Shown piece by piece: positions 46,623 through 55,949 of a DNA stretch of 64,000 bases. The notes below the pieces were generated by a model that worked only from the letters and a program-made list of their open reading frames with translations, ran no database searches and had not been told where the DNA came from. Each line of letters starts with the position of its first letter. Position 1 is the first letter of the stretch. The translations under genes were made by a program, and so were the position numbers. This DNA comes from Sulfuricellaceae bacterium (GTDB taxonomy: Bacteria; Pseudomonadota; Gammaproteobacteria; Burkholderiales; Sulfuricellaceae): positions 1 through 64,000 of the forward strand of contig JAUYFQ010000001.1 in assembly GCA_030690895.1 (NCBI GenBank). The letters are read 5' to 3'.

Positions 46623-49589
46623 TCAGCGCGTGGCCACTAAAATTTGATCAATGCTTATTACCTCATGGGCAGAGATTTTATGTGGGTGGTTTCCCCACTC
46701 CAGACCTATCATTTTTAGGCCTCTTTGCGAACCAAACCTAAACGTGGCCGAACCTGAACTGGCGCGAGCAGGTCGAATATTTTCGCTACCCCCATCAAAA
46801 TAATATAAGCGTAGCTCGGGCACAGAATGTCCAGACCAACTACCACGAACCTCCAACTGTGAACCTGACAGAGCCTGCTTGTCCAAGACAGGGGAAACCA
46901 GGCTTAATTGCCGCCCCCTCCCGGAAAGCGTGACGTGACCTGGCTGTAATTCGATCATGGCGCCCTTTCCTGCCAGCCAACCGTCCGAAGACTTCACTTG
47001 AGCATTTCCGAAGGGGTAAAACAAGTTGCCCACTGGAAATGCCCGCATTTCTCTCAGCCACCAGACAAACTGGTACTCGAAAGCGCTGCCTTCCATCGCG
47101 TCGTAAGCCTTGAAATGCTCGGGATGCACCGTTCTGTCACCGGCATAACTTCCCCACATGGGAGAAAGGAAATGTGCGCCGCCATTGATCAGGTTTAGCA
47201 GGGTGGAATAGGACTCGGCATGGGTAGGCAACTTGTCAGGCAGAGCAAAGGAGGCAGGATGAAACTCCACCACACCCCATTCCGGGTCGGCATCCCGAAT
47301 ATTCTGAATCAGGGAACGGCCTGAACGGGGCGTTCCCTCATTACGGCTGGCCGGGCCATAGAGAATGGCACCCAGGCGACCCTTGCGCGGCTTGGCGCCT
47401 TCGATGGAAACACCGGCCTGATCCGTCCAGCCCGTAGCAGGATCATTGACCTTGCTTGCGACATCGGTCTGAATAAAGGTCTGGCTGGTGAAAATGCGAT
47501 CCTCCGGCAACCCAGCCTGGGTCGCCCATTCCGCGAGGTCGTCGTAATGGCGAGCCACTAGATGTCGCTTGAACTGAGTCCAAATCTGTTGCCATGGATC
47601 CTGATAATTTGGCGTGCCGCGCGGCGGGTCGACCTCCGCGATGGTTTTCCAGTTATTTTTTGCCAGTTGATTGACCTGAGCGAGCGTTAACTTAGGCTCA
47701 TGTCGGCGAGATGCCATCTCGGCATCATCGGCATAGGCTTCCAGATGAAACAGCCATTCGCGGAACTGGCGCAGGGTGTCCGGGTTGTAGTCATACCATT
47801 GGGTTTGGTAGAACCAGGGATTGATGTATTGATCGGGGTCGAGATTCACTGCGATATAAATTTGCGGGTGCTTGCGCATAAACTGCACGATTTCCCTGAT
47901 GGCAGCCTGTAAATTGCGCTTTTTGTACCCCATGAATTTCCGGTTATAGCGATTGAGGCTCATCATGCGCGCCAGTTGCGGGCTTTTTGTCGCACCGGGC
48001 AAATGCTCCAGCGCATCATCCGCTTCGGGGCGACCAAACTGGTTCCACTGCACGGTGGCAGGATCGGTTTCCAGGAAATCCACTACATCCACTTCCGGGT
48101 AGGAAAACTTGGCATCGGCCCACACGCCGCCATCGAGCGTAATCAGCATGGGCGCTTTGTAGCGCAGCGCGGTAGCCAGCAACTCGCGCAGCCCACCGCC
48201 CGTCATGGTCAGGTCGCCGCCCCGGTCACGCAAACGGTCGGGAAAGGCTGGGTCGAACAGGAAATCCTTATCCCGCCCCAGCGTGGTGCGCAAATACTCG
48301 GTTCGAGCGCGTATCCCGACCTCTACACAACCGCCCTGCACCATTTTCTGAAAATCGACCATCTGCACGAATCCGGTGCGAAAGAACGCGACCTCGCCGG
48401 GATAGAACACTCTCAGTTTTCTGCCGCCACATGTGATCACGGGTCGGTTTTCTTTCAACACCAGCGGCCCCGTGGAGAGCAGAGATTCGTTTCCAGACTT
48501 GTCCCGAACGCGCACCGACACGCGAGAGAGTCCGCCCGGCAATTGTTGCCGGGGCAGTTTCACCTCAAACAAATCCCCAGACTTGAGCGGAATGGCCTTG
48601 CTGGGCAAGGCATTCATGCGGGGATCATCTAGACGGGAAATGGGCACATCGCTGGCCATGCGCTGCATATCGCCCAGCACCAGGCCTGATTCGGTCTCGA
48701 CGCGAGCCGATGCGATGCCATCCTCATCCGCCAGCCAGGCTTCAAGCCGGAGTTCGGAAAGGTTGGTCAAGCGGTCGGCCTGCCCGATCACCTTGCCGAT
48801 CGGCGAGTCGTTGATGACCTCCGGCCCCCGTACAGTGGAAACGTGACCCGCGCCATCGTCAAAACGAATCGCCAGCGGGTAACGCCCCCTCGGCAAATCC
48901 ACCATCCGAACGGTGACATCGAATGCAGAATGCTTCGCGCCCGACCAATTTGGAAACAGCTTGCCCACATCATCGCGCAAAGACTTGGCTTTGGTGGATG
49001 CGAGCACTCGCTTCTCCAGCATGACGGAGACCTTGACCGGACTGTTCCACGAGAATGCCCAGCCACTGATGCGATTCAAGCCATCCCATGTCAGCGACGA
49101 AAATTCCTCAAAAGCAGAGATGGCGGGGAACAGGTTGGATGGAACCGCGCCTATCCGGTAGTTATACCCATCGGATCGAATGGCGCGCAATTCCAGATTT
49201 TGATTAGCCGACCCCAGCTTACGCGCATCCAGCGGCATGATAAAACCCTTGGCGCTGGATGCAGAACAGGCCGGAAACACAGCCAGTACATCGTTTCGCT
49301 CCTGGTCAGGCCGCGCCGATGCCAGTACGTGCTGACCGCTGACCAGATCGATGCGGACGACACCGGTTCTGTCCCCCACCCACCCCACCAAGCTGGCAAG
49401 ATATTGGGACTCGCCACTGACCGAGTTGTCGATTCCGCTCAAAACCGTGCAGGTTTTAACGCGGTAAGCGTACATGGCTTTGGGGTACGACTGCCAGCCT
49501 AGCGTGCCAAGCCAAGCCAAGCCGCCGACAAACATAAGTGCCAGAGCCAGCTTGGTTTGATTGGCTAGACGGGAGTCAGGCAGTCTCAT
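46623..49589 (-). CDS. Membrane-anchored glycosidase-like protein of the glycan cluster
   Basis: The 988-residue protein has an N-terminal membrane helix or uncleaved signal (about residues 13-33), beta-sandwich modules (about 50-390, e.g. ISGWAFSWNSPVKVSVMLEK) that resemble those of the GH26 protein at 931, and a probable TIM-barrel (about 420-880) with IYIAVNLDPDQY, YDYNPDTLRQFREWL and VVEFHPASF. The barrel is weakly reminiscent of beta-galactosidase-type (GH42-like) enzymes, but I cannot name the family or catalytic residues with certainty. A beta-sandwich tail follows. The start overlaps the upstream TPR gene (ATGA), so it belongs to the glycan operon. Confidence 0.7.
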   Translation of the reverse strand: MRLPDSRLANQTKLALALMFVGGLAWLGTLGWQSYPKAMYAYRVKTCTVLSGIDNSVSGESQYLASLVGWVGDRTGVVRIDLVSGQHVLASARPDQERNDVLAVFPACSASSAKGFIMPLDARKLGSANQNLELRAIRSDGYNYRIGAVPSNLFPAISAFEEFSSLTWDGLNRISGWAFSWNSPVKVSVMLEKRVLASTKAKSLRDDVGKLFPNWSGAKHSAFDVTVRMVDLPRGRYPLAIRFDDGAGHVSTVRGPEVINDSPIGKVIGQADRLTNLSELRLEAWLADEDGIASARVETESGLVLGDMQRMASDVPISRLDDPRMNALPSKAIPLKSGDLFEVKLPRQQLPGGLSRVSVRVRDKSGNESLLSTGPLVLKENRPVITCGGRKLRVFYPGEVAFFRTGFVQMVDFQKMVQGGCVEVGIRARTEYLRTTLGRDKDFLFDPAFPDRLRDRGGDLTMTGGGLRELLATALRYKAPMLITLDGGVWADAKFSYPEVDVVDFLETDPATVQWNQFGRPEADDALEHLPGATKSPQLARMMSLNRYNRKFMGYKKRNLQAAIREIVQFMRKHPQIYIAVNLDPDQYINPWFYQTQWYDYNPDTLRQFREWLFHLEAYADDAEMASRRHEPKLTLAQVNQLAKNNWKTIAEVDPPRGTPNYQDPWQQIWTQFKRHLVARHYDDLAEWATQAGLPEDRIFTSQTFIQTDVASKVNDPATGWTDQAGVSIEGAKPRKGRLGAILYGPASRNEGTPRSGRSLIQNIRDADPEWGVVEFHPASFALPDKLPTHAESYSTLLNLINGGAHFLSPMWGSYAGDRTVHPEHFKAYDAMEGSAFEYQFVWWLREMRAFPVGNLFYPFGNAQVKSSDGWLAGKGAMIELQPGHVTLSGRGRQLSLVSPVLDKQALSGSQLEVRGSWSGHSVPELRLYYFDGGSENIRPARASSGSATFRFGSQRGLKMIGLEWGNHPHKISAHEVISIDQILVATR

Positions 49590-51946
49590 CGGTTGAATAA
49601 GGACAGTAAAAACCGCTCCAGCTCTCGAATCGGCGCACTATTACCAAAAAGACGGTCAACTTTCTTCGCCATTGACGTTCTGATCTGCGCATTCCATTCC
49701 GCATCCGTACCCAAACGCAGGGCGATCCGCAAATAATCCTGCCTGTCCTGCGCAATCAATTCAGGCATTCCGATTTCCTGCAACATGGCCGCAGTTTGTC
49801 GGCCACGCATGAAGCTGCCCGGCAAGGTCACGACTGGGAGATGGCTTGCCAGCGCATCCAGCGAAGTATTTCCACCCGACCAGTGCAGGGTATCGAGCAT
49901 GACATCGCAGGAGCGATTCACTTGGAGATAATCCTGACGATTCAGGCGGGGCAGGAACAGCACCCGTTTTGCTGCCGGAATAGCACGTTCCTTCATGCCC
50001 TGCTCCAGGCGAGCCATGAATGCTTGCGTGACCTGTGTGAACATGCCGGCAAAGAAGACCAGAACCGAGCGCGCATCCTGTTGCAGAATGTCCAGCAGCA
50101 ATGCGTCGTTGTCGGGATGTATCTTGTAGAGCGACTGCGGGCACAGGTACAAGGTCTTGTCCGGTGGTAGCGAAAACCGCTGTCTGTCTTTAACACGAGA
50201 CTCGCGCGGCGAGTCCGTCTCCCCCCTCCCTTTATGCCCTTCAGGGTGCGACCCGACCCCAAAGGGAGAGGGGGAAAGCGGTTTTTCATAGCAGGTTCCG
50301 ATGCCGCTCAGGCGAACCAATTTCTCCAAATAGTGTTCGTCGGCATTTTCCGGCTCCATCGATGCGCAGGACAGGTAATAGTCGATATTGGCTTGCCCCG
50401 TCGTCTCGGGATGCCCCCAGGCTGCGCATTGCACGGGTGCCAGGCGCATGGATGCCAGCACGTTCATGGCGCCATCCATGCCGATTTCCGGATAGACCAG
50501 CACATCCAGACCGTCGCCTTTTACCTGTCTGGCGATTTCCGCGATAGGTTTTCCATTCAGGGCAGCATAGTGCGAGGCCACGGATTGAATTTCTCGCGTC
50601 ACTGCGTCGCGCCAGTGGCCGGTGTAGTAGACAAACACTTCAAACCGATCCGTATCCAACATGCCGATCCAGCTCTTGAAATACGCGCCCACCGTGCATT
50701 CGCGGAGAAAGCTGGAGAGGAATCCGACCTTGACTCGCCGCCGATCCGCAGCGCCGACATCGCGTGGCATGGCCGTGTAGAGATCCGGGTTTGAAGGCTC
50801 GGCCACTTCCCTGACGAATCTGGCGAAGCTTTGTTGCAAACGGAGATCGTCTTCGCCCTGATAAGCGAGATAAAAATTGTTCCATTGCAAAGCTTGTAAA
50901 ACAGATGCCGCTGATAAGGATTTGAAATGTCCTGCCTGCGTCAGCAGCTTCGCCAACCCGGCTTCATAACCAACGCGCGCGGCAGCAAGATGAGCAGTAT
51001 CGCGGTAAATCGGTGGCAGCCCCAGGTTGGCGCCGAGAAAAGCTTGCAGATTATTAGGATCCAGCGAGACCGCATGCTGATACACGGCACGGCTTTCCTC
51101 GGTTTTGCACAACTCCCGCAATGCGTAGGCCGACAAGTTCAGCGCAGGCTGGGTATCGGGCTTCAGCGCCAGAATTCGGCGCAACAGGCTCTCTGCCTCC
51201 TCCATGCGAATCTGGTCGATCATCATGAAAGCCAGTTCCTGTAGCGCCGGAAGATGCTTGGGGTCGCGCTGCAAGAGTGCGGTGAAGCACTGCTCCGCGC
51301 CAGTCTGATCGCCCGTTTCCTTCAGCACTTTCCCCAGATTGAACTGAGCCAGGTCGTATTGCGGGTTCAGGCGAATGGCCTCGGTAAAGCTTGCAATCGC
51401 GCCTGCCGTATCCCCCTCCTGTTTGAGCAGGTTGCCCAGGTTGTTGTGTGCGCGCGCATAATCGGGCTGCGCCTGGATCGCCTGACGGAAACATTGGCTT
51501 GCCTCCTGCAATTGCTGGCGACTTTGCAACACGATGCCGAGGAGATTCCATGCAGCAGCCATGCCGGGGGCGATCAATAGCGCGGCGCGATAGCTGCATT
51601 CGGCTGCCGGGGTATCGCCCTTGTCCTGAAACACCTGCCCCAGCCCGTAATGGTAGAAAGCGTTTGTGCCGTCCATCTGGATGGCCTGCCCCAGATAGTC
51701 TGCCGCCTCGTCCAGCTTACCCTGATGATGCGCGATCAGCCCCAAGCGATGCAAGGCTTCGGCGAATTGCGGCTCCATCTGCAAAATTTCCAGATACGCA
51801 TGGCGCGCCTCATCCAGCGAACCCGCGCGGTGCAACTGGGTGGCGCGTTCCATCTGTAGGTGCGAATTTACTTGTGCCCGTTTTGTGGGTATTCGCACAA
51901 TCAACCGCTCATGTGCGAATAAATTCGCACCTTCAGGGGGCTTCAT
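49586..51946 (-). CDS. TPR-GT41 (OGT/SPINDLY-like) protein with two repeat-derived segments
   Basis: The 786-residue protein has about ten TPR units (roughly 35-330) and a GT41-like catalytic region (about 395-786) with VKVGFLSSFLRECTVG, CAAWGHPETTGQ, LYLCPQSLYKIHPDND and GGNTSLDALASHLPVVTLPG. Relatives move a sugar from UDP-sugar onto Ser/Thr or other acceptors. In the SSFLREC motif the usual histidine is a cysteine. Residues 6-31 are translated from a family A repeat, and about 554-586 from a family C repeat inserted in frame between CYEKP and RFSLPPDKTLYLCP. ATG 51946 overlaps the upstream stop; ATG 51853 would omit the first repeat. Confidence 0.85.
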   Translation of the reverse strand: MKPPEGANLFAHERLIVRIPTKRAQVNSHLQMERATQLHRAGSLDEARHAYLEILQMEPQFAEALHRLGLIAHHQGKLDEAADYLGQAIQMDGTNAFYHYGLGQVFQDKGDTPAAECSYRAALLIAPGMAAAWNLLGIVLQSRQQLQEASQCFRQAIQAQPDYARAHNNLGNLLKQEGDTAGAIASFTEAIRLNPQYDLAQFNLGKVLKETGDQTGAEQCFTALLQRDPKHLPALQELAFMMIDQIRMEEAESLLRRILALKPDTQPALNLSAYALRELCKTEESRAVYQHAVSLDPNNLQAFLGANLGLPPIYRDTAHLAAARVGYEAGLAKLLTQAGHFKSLSAASVLQALQWNNFYLAYQGEDDLRLQQSFARFVREVAEPSNPDLYTAMPRDVGAADRRRVKVGFLSSFLRECTVGAYFKSWIGMLDTDRFEVFVYYTGHWRDAVTREIQSVASHYAALNGKPIAEIARQVKGDGLDVLVYPEIGMDGAMNVLASMRLAPVQCAAWGHPETTGQANIDYYLSCASMEPENADEHYLEKLVRLSGIGTCYEKPLSPSPFGVGSHPEGHKGRGETDSPRESRVKDRQRFSLPPDKTLYLCPQSLYKIHPDNDALLLDILQQDARSVLVFFAGMFTQVTQAFMARLEQGMKERAIPAAKRVLFLPRLNRQDYLQVNRSCDVMLDTLHWSGGNTSLDALASHLPVVTLPGSFMRGRQTAAMLQEIGMPELIAQDRQDYLRIALRLGTDAEWNAQIRTSMAKKVDRLFGNSAPIRELERFLLSLFNR
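50190..50285 (-). repeat. Composite palindromic element inside a GT41 gene, family C, copy 5
   Basis: On the minus strand it reads TTTCCCCCTCTCCCTTTGGG, a GGGTGCGA...GCACCCTGAAGG centre, AAAGGGAGGGGGGAG, and a closing ACTCGCCGCGCGAGT. These parts match the family C elements in gaps elsewhere. Here the element lies wholly within an open reading frame and adds a multiple of three bases. Confidence 0.75.
51855..51933. repeat. REP-like palindrome, family A, copy 3, overlapping the GT41 gene start
   Basis: It has two tandem units: TGTAGGTGCGAATTTACTTG with a matching ATTCGCAC, and ATGTGCGAATAAATTCGCAC. It lies between two in-frame start codons of the minus-strand GT41 gene (51946 and 51853) and is open in that frame. 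Confidence 0.8.
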
Positions 51947-54900
51947 AAGACACCAAGGACTTTCAAATAAACCGCTTCCAGATTGCGCGTATGGGCATCC
52001 ATGTCGACTAGCGGCGAGTGCTTCAGTCCGGTCTGAATACTGTTTCTGACTTGCTCGTAAAACGCCTTGTCGGTCGCCAGCTTCACGACCAGATCGACAT
52101 ATTCGCGCCCGCTCTGGGCAATGGTTTCCGTCACGCCCAGGTTGCTCAGGATACTGAACGAAGAGCGCTCGCCATGACGTTTGCCGCACAGGGTGACGAC
52201 CGGCACGCCCATGTCCAGCGCCTCCAGCGTGCCGTTCGCACCGCCGTAGGGGAAGGTGTCCAGCACCATATTGATCACGCTGTAGCGCGCCTGATTCTCG
52301 GACTCGTTCGCGCCGGGTGGCAGGAATCGGACTCGGGCGGGGTCGATGCCCGCTTCTCTGAGGCGTCGCAAATAATACGGCTGAGCCTGTGGGCGCAAGG
52401 GGGAAAAGACCAGATAGGCCAGGGGCAATTTTTCCAGCACGCTGCGCCAGATCTGCAAACAACGCGGAGAGAGCTTCATCAAGGTGACAAAAGCACCCAA
52501 GCTTACGGCCTGATCGGGCAGACCCAGACTTTGGCGGTTGTAGGCGTGCTGTTCCGCTGCTGGAATCCGGCGGTAGGGATACACGCAGCCTTCCATGGGC
52601 AGCAGCTTCTCGATCATTTCTACCTGATTTTCAGGCATATCCGCGTAATGGTCGGTCAGCTTGTAATCAATCGCCTCGCACCCGACCGAACCGGCGCTGG
52701 CGATATGGGTGATCTGGACGCGCGCAGGTTTCATGGCCAGCACGCCGGTTGAAGCGCCGCGCGTGTGGGTCGAGAGGTCAACCAGAATATCCAGTTCATC
52801 TTCTGCAATCCGGTGCGTGGCCGCCACGTCATCCAGTCCGTGCAGGCTGACAAACTTATGGCTGGCTTCGACAAATTTCTGCGTCCACGCATCCCGAACA
52901 GCAGACAGGGAATAGCAGTAAATCTCGAAAACCGACTGGTCATGGCGGTTGATGAATTGATACACCATCTTGCCCATGACATGGTCGCGCAAATCCCCGG
53001 AGAGATAACCCAGACGGATTTTTCCAGGCTTGCGCGTGGCGGGCAGCGCGACTCGCTCGGGGAAAACCTGCTTCAAGGCCTGATTGTAGGCCTGGTACAG
53101 ATCCCGCATTTGCCGCGCTTCCACATCGAAGAAGAGCAGCAGATAGAGTAATTCCGACAAACCATCCAGCAAATCAACCGTGTCCTGGTGCGGGTAAGTG
53201 TTTTTCAGCACGCCTTCCAGATATTGGCCGCGTTTTTTTCCATCCCCAAGGTATTGATAGGCCTCGATCGCGTAACAAGCCATTTGCAAACTGGGCGCGC
53301 AATGCTTTTCATACTGGCGGAAATTTTCCAGCCAGGCATCGATTTCACCCTTGTGCTGCAAAATCTCGCCCAGCGCGCGGTAGGCCGCTTCACGGTCGGG
53401 CTGTCGCGCCAGCACGCGACGAAAACAGGTTTCGGCATGGTCATGGCGTCGCGCATCCTGCATGACAATACCCAGATTGAACAATGCCTCCAGATGATCT
53501 GGTTGCAGCACGATAGAGTGGTCATAGGCTCGCGCTGCTTCACCCAACAGGCCCTGTTTTTGATACGCCACGCCCAGATTGAAATGGCTCTCCGCGCCCC
53601 TTGTGTCAGCGGCAACCGCCTGACGAAGTGTGTCAATGGCCTCTTGAGTCTGCCCGCCATTCAGCAGCAACAGCCCCAGGTCATTCAATACATCGACCGA
53701 ACCGGGCGCGGCTTCCAGTGCTTGACGCAGTGCCGCGACGGCTTCTGCGCTTTCGCCGCTGTCGCGCCTCATCCGGCCAATTGCCGTCCAAGCCTCGGCG
53801 TAACGTGGCGCGGCACTGACCGCCGCCGCCAGGTTTGCCTGCGCCTGATCGGTCGCGCCCTGCGCCCGGCAAACCATGCCCAACAAATACAAGGCGGGCG
53901 CATAGGTGGCTTGTTCTTCCAGCACCTGCCGATATAAAGTTTCCGCAGCCGACAAATCACCTGACTGATGCGTTTGCACGGCATTCTGGAAAAGCGAACG
54001 CGTGTCCGTCGCACTCAAGCGGGAAGCGGTGTCCAGCCGAATGCCCTTTTCCTCCAGCGCATGAACATAAGCCCGCTCAAGATGCCGGACATGCCCGGCC
54101 ATATCCGTCAAAGGCGAGTGTTTCAGGCCATTCTGAATCGCCTCCCGGACTTGTGTATTAAAAGTCTTGTCCATAGCCAATCGGCAGGCAATCTCGACAA
54201 ACGCAGGTTCATCCGCAGCGATGGCCGATTCGACCCCCAGATTTTTCAGGATGCTGAAAGAGGTTCTTTCGCTATGCCGCCGCCCCGCCAAGGTCACCAC
54301 CGGCACACCCATATCCAGTGCCGCCAGCGTGGTGTCGCCGCCACTATAAGGAAAGGTATCCAGCACGACATCAATCAAGCGGTAACGCGCCCGCGCCGCG
54401 CTCTCGTCCTTGGATGGCGGGATGAAGGCGATTTTTCCTTCCGCGATGCCTGCCGCTTTCGCTTGCCGAATAAAGCCCGGGTGTTCACCCGCATCCAGAG
54501 GAGAAAAAGCCAGCATCGCACCCGGAACCTGATCGATGATTTGTTTCCAGGCAGCCAAGCAGCGCGGACTCAACTTCATGATGTTGACGAATACGCCGAA
54601 TACGACCTTGCCATCCAGCCCCAGCGCCGTCCGGTCATAAGTCTGCTGTTCCGATGCCGCCACGTGACGGAAGGGAAACACGCAACCCTCCATGGGAAGC
54701 AGACCTTCGATCTGAAAAGACGCATTCTCAGGCAAATCGGCATAAAGGTCAGTCATCTTGTAATCGACCGCATCCAGGCCGATCGCACCGTGGTAGCCTA
54801 GGTGCGTGATTTGGAGTCGCGCCGGTTTATAGGCCAAAATTTCGGGTCTGGCAAAGGCGGCATGGCCGCCCAGATCGACCAGAATATCCAGATCGTCCAG

Positions 54901-55908
54901 AGAGATTAGCCTCGCGGCCTCCTGCGGGCTCAAACCCGCCACATTGACGAACTTGTGGCTTAGTTGCTTGAACTCGTTGGTCACGCCATCATCGAAGCGT
55001 GTTTCCGCCAGAGAATAGGCGTAAATCTCAAAACGCTCGGTATCGTGCTGGCCGAATACATCGCGCATCAGCAAGCCCATGACATGATGCCGAAAATCAG
55101 GCGACAGGTAACCAACCCGAATTTTGTCTCCAAGCGTGCGCCGTGGCAGCATCAGCGGCACATTGACCACATGGTTCTGAGCCATCAGCCGGTTGTACTG
55201 CTGATAAAGCGCGAGCAAGCGGCTAGTCTCAACATCAAAATACTGAATGATGCCGAGTAGCTGGGACACCAGACCAAGCTCCCTGGCATCGAACTGCCAG
55301 GCGAGCGCGCCATCCAGATAGCGTTGTTCGCGCTCAGGATCCCCCAGATAACGACAGGTCAGCAAACCCGTCAGGATTGCAAAGGCGGAGGGCGTGGCGG
55401 CCGTCTTTTCATAGCTCAGAAAAGCCTGCAACCATTCTTCCTTGCGTTTCAACACCAGCAACAGCCCGCACAGGTTTTCCCAGGCTGCTTCATAAGCTGG
55501 CGCCAACTGGCACGCAGCTTGAAACTGCGTGACCGCTTTCGACAAGGCCCCCTGTTTTTTGAGTACCAGCCCCAAGTTGAAACAGGCCTGCACCAGGCTG
55601 GGTTTGGCCGCCAGCGCGCGTTCGTAGGCGGTTTGCGCCTCGGCCAACTGCTCGCGCATCTGGTAGATATTGCCAAGGTTATTGAACGCCTCGCCAAAGT
55701 TCGGATTCAATTGGGTCGCAAGAAGGTAGTGCCCAATCGCCTCATTGTCCTTGCCGGTTGCCTGCAGGGCAAAACCGAGGTTGTAGTGAAGTTCGGGCGA
55801 CCTTCCACCCAGCGCAATCACCCGGCCATAGCAGGCAATGGCGGAAAAAAAATCCCCGGCATTCTGCCGTTCGACACCCTGTTGGAACAACTCGGCAACT
55901 GTACTCAT
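51943..55908 (-). CDS. Double TPR-GT41 protein (two complete OGT-like modules in tandem)
   Basis: The 1321-residue protein contains two full copies of the same layout. Module 1 has TPRs (about 1-130) and a catalytic region (about 265-635) with RVGYLSPDFRHHVMG, DILVDLGGHA and LDTFPYSGGDTTLAALDMGVPVVTLAG. Module 2 has TPRs (about 655-870) and a catalytic region (about 960-1321) with RLGYLSGDLRDHVMG, DILVDLSTHTRG and LDTFPYGGANGTLEALDMGVPVVTLCG. Both keep the histidine after the S-D motif. A typical bacterial OGT-like protein has one module, so this is a tandem duplication and fusion. A glycosyltransferase role on protein or lipid acceptors is inferred. Confidence 0.88.
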   Translation of the reverse strand: MSTVAELFQQGVERQNAGDFFSAIACYGRVIALGGRSPELHYNLGFALQATGKDNEAIGHYLLATQLNPNFGEAFNNLGNIYQMREQLAEAQTAYERALAAKPSLVQACFNLGLVLKKQGALSKAVTQFQAACQLAPAYEAAWENLCGLLLVLKRKEEWLQAFLSYEKTAATPSAFAILTGLLTCRYLGDPEREQRYLDGALAWQFDARELGLVSQLLGIIQYFDVETSRLLALYQQYNRLMAQNHVVNVPLMLPRRTLGDKIRVGYLSPDFRHHVMGLLMRDVFGQHDTERFEIYAYSLAETRFDDGVTNEFKQLSHKFVNVAGLSPQEAARLISLDDLDILVDLGGHAAFARPEILAYKPARLQITHLGYHGAIGLDAVDYKMTDLYADLPENASFQIEGLLPMEGCVFPFRHVAASEQQTYDRTALGLDGKVVFGVFVNIMKLSPRCLAAWKQIIDQVPGAMLAFSPLDAGEHPGFIRQAKAAGIAEGKIAFIPPSKDESAARARYRLIDVVLDTFPYSGGDTTLAALDMGVPVVTLAGRRHSERTSFSILKNLGVESAIAADEPAFVEIACRLAMDKTFNTQVREAIQNGLKHSPLTDMAGHVRHLERAYVHALEEKGIRLDTASRLSATDTRSLFQNAVQTHQSGDLSAAETLYRQVLEEQATYAPALYLLGMVCRAQGATDQAQANLAAAVSAAPRYAEAWTAIGRMRRDSGESAEAVAALRQALEAAPGSVDVLNDLGLLLLNGGQTQEAIDTLRQAVAADTRGAESHFNLGVAYQKQGLLGEAARAYDHSIVLQPDHLEALFNLGIVMQDARRHDHAETCFRRVLARQPDREAAYRALGEILQHKGEIDAWLENFRQYEKHCAPSLQMACYAIEAYQYLGDGKKRGQYLEGVLKNTYPHQDTVDLLDGLSELLYLLLFFDVEARQMRDLYQAYNQALKQVFPERVALPATRKPGKIRLGYLSGDLRDHVMGKMVYQFINRHDQSVFEIYCYSLSAVRDAWTQKFVEASHKFVSLHGLDDVAATHRIAEDELDILVDLSTHTRGASTGVLAMKPARVQITHIASAGSVGCEAIDYKLTDHYADMPENQVEMIEKLLPMEGCVYPYRRIPAAEQHAYNRQSLGLPDQAVSLGAFVTLMKLSPRCLQIWRSVLEKLPLAYLVFSPLRPQAQPYYLRRLREAGIDPARVRFLPPGANESENQARYSVINMVLDTFPYGGANGTLEALDMGVPVVTLCGKRHGERSSFSILSNLGVTETIAQSGREYVDLVVKLATDKAFYEQVRNSIQTGLKHSPLVDMDAHTRNLEAVYLKVLGVL

Positions 55909-55949
55909 TCAACACCCTGTTTGATTGTTTGAAGGAAAAAATGCACAAG

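Noticed and set aside
51949-52462. Upstream extension of the single GT41 reading frame
   Set aside because: It overlaps the coding region of the double GT41 gene in another frame and has no family similarity.
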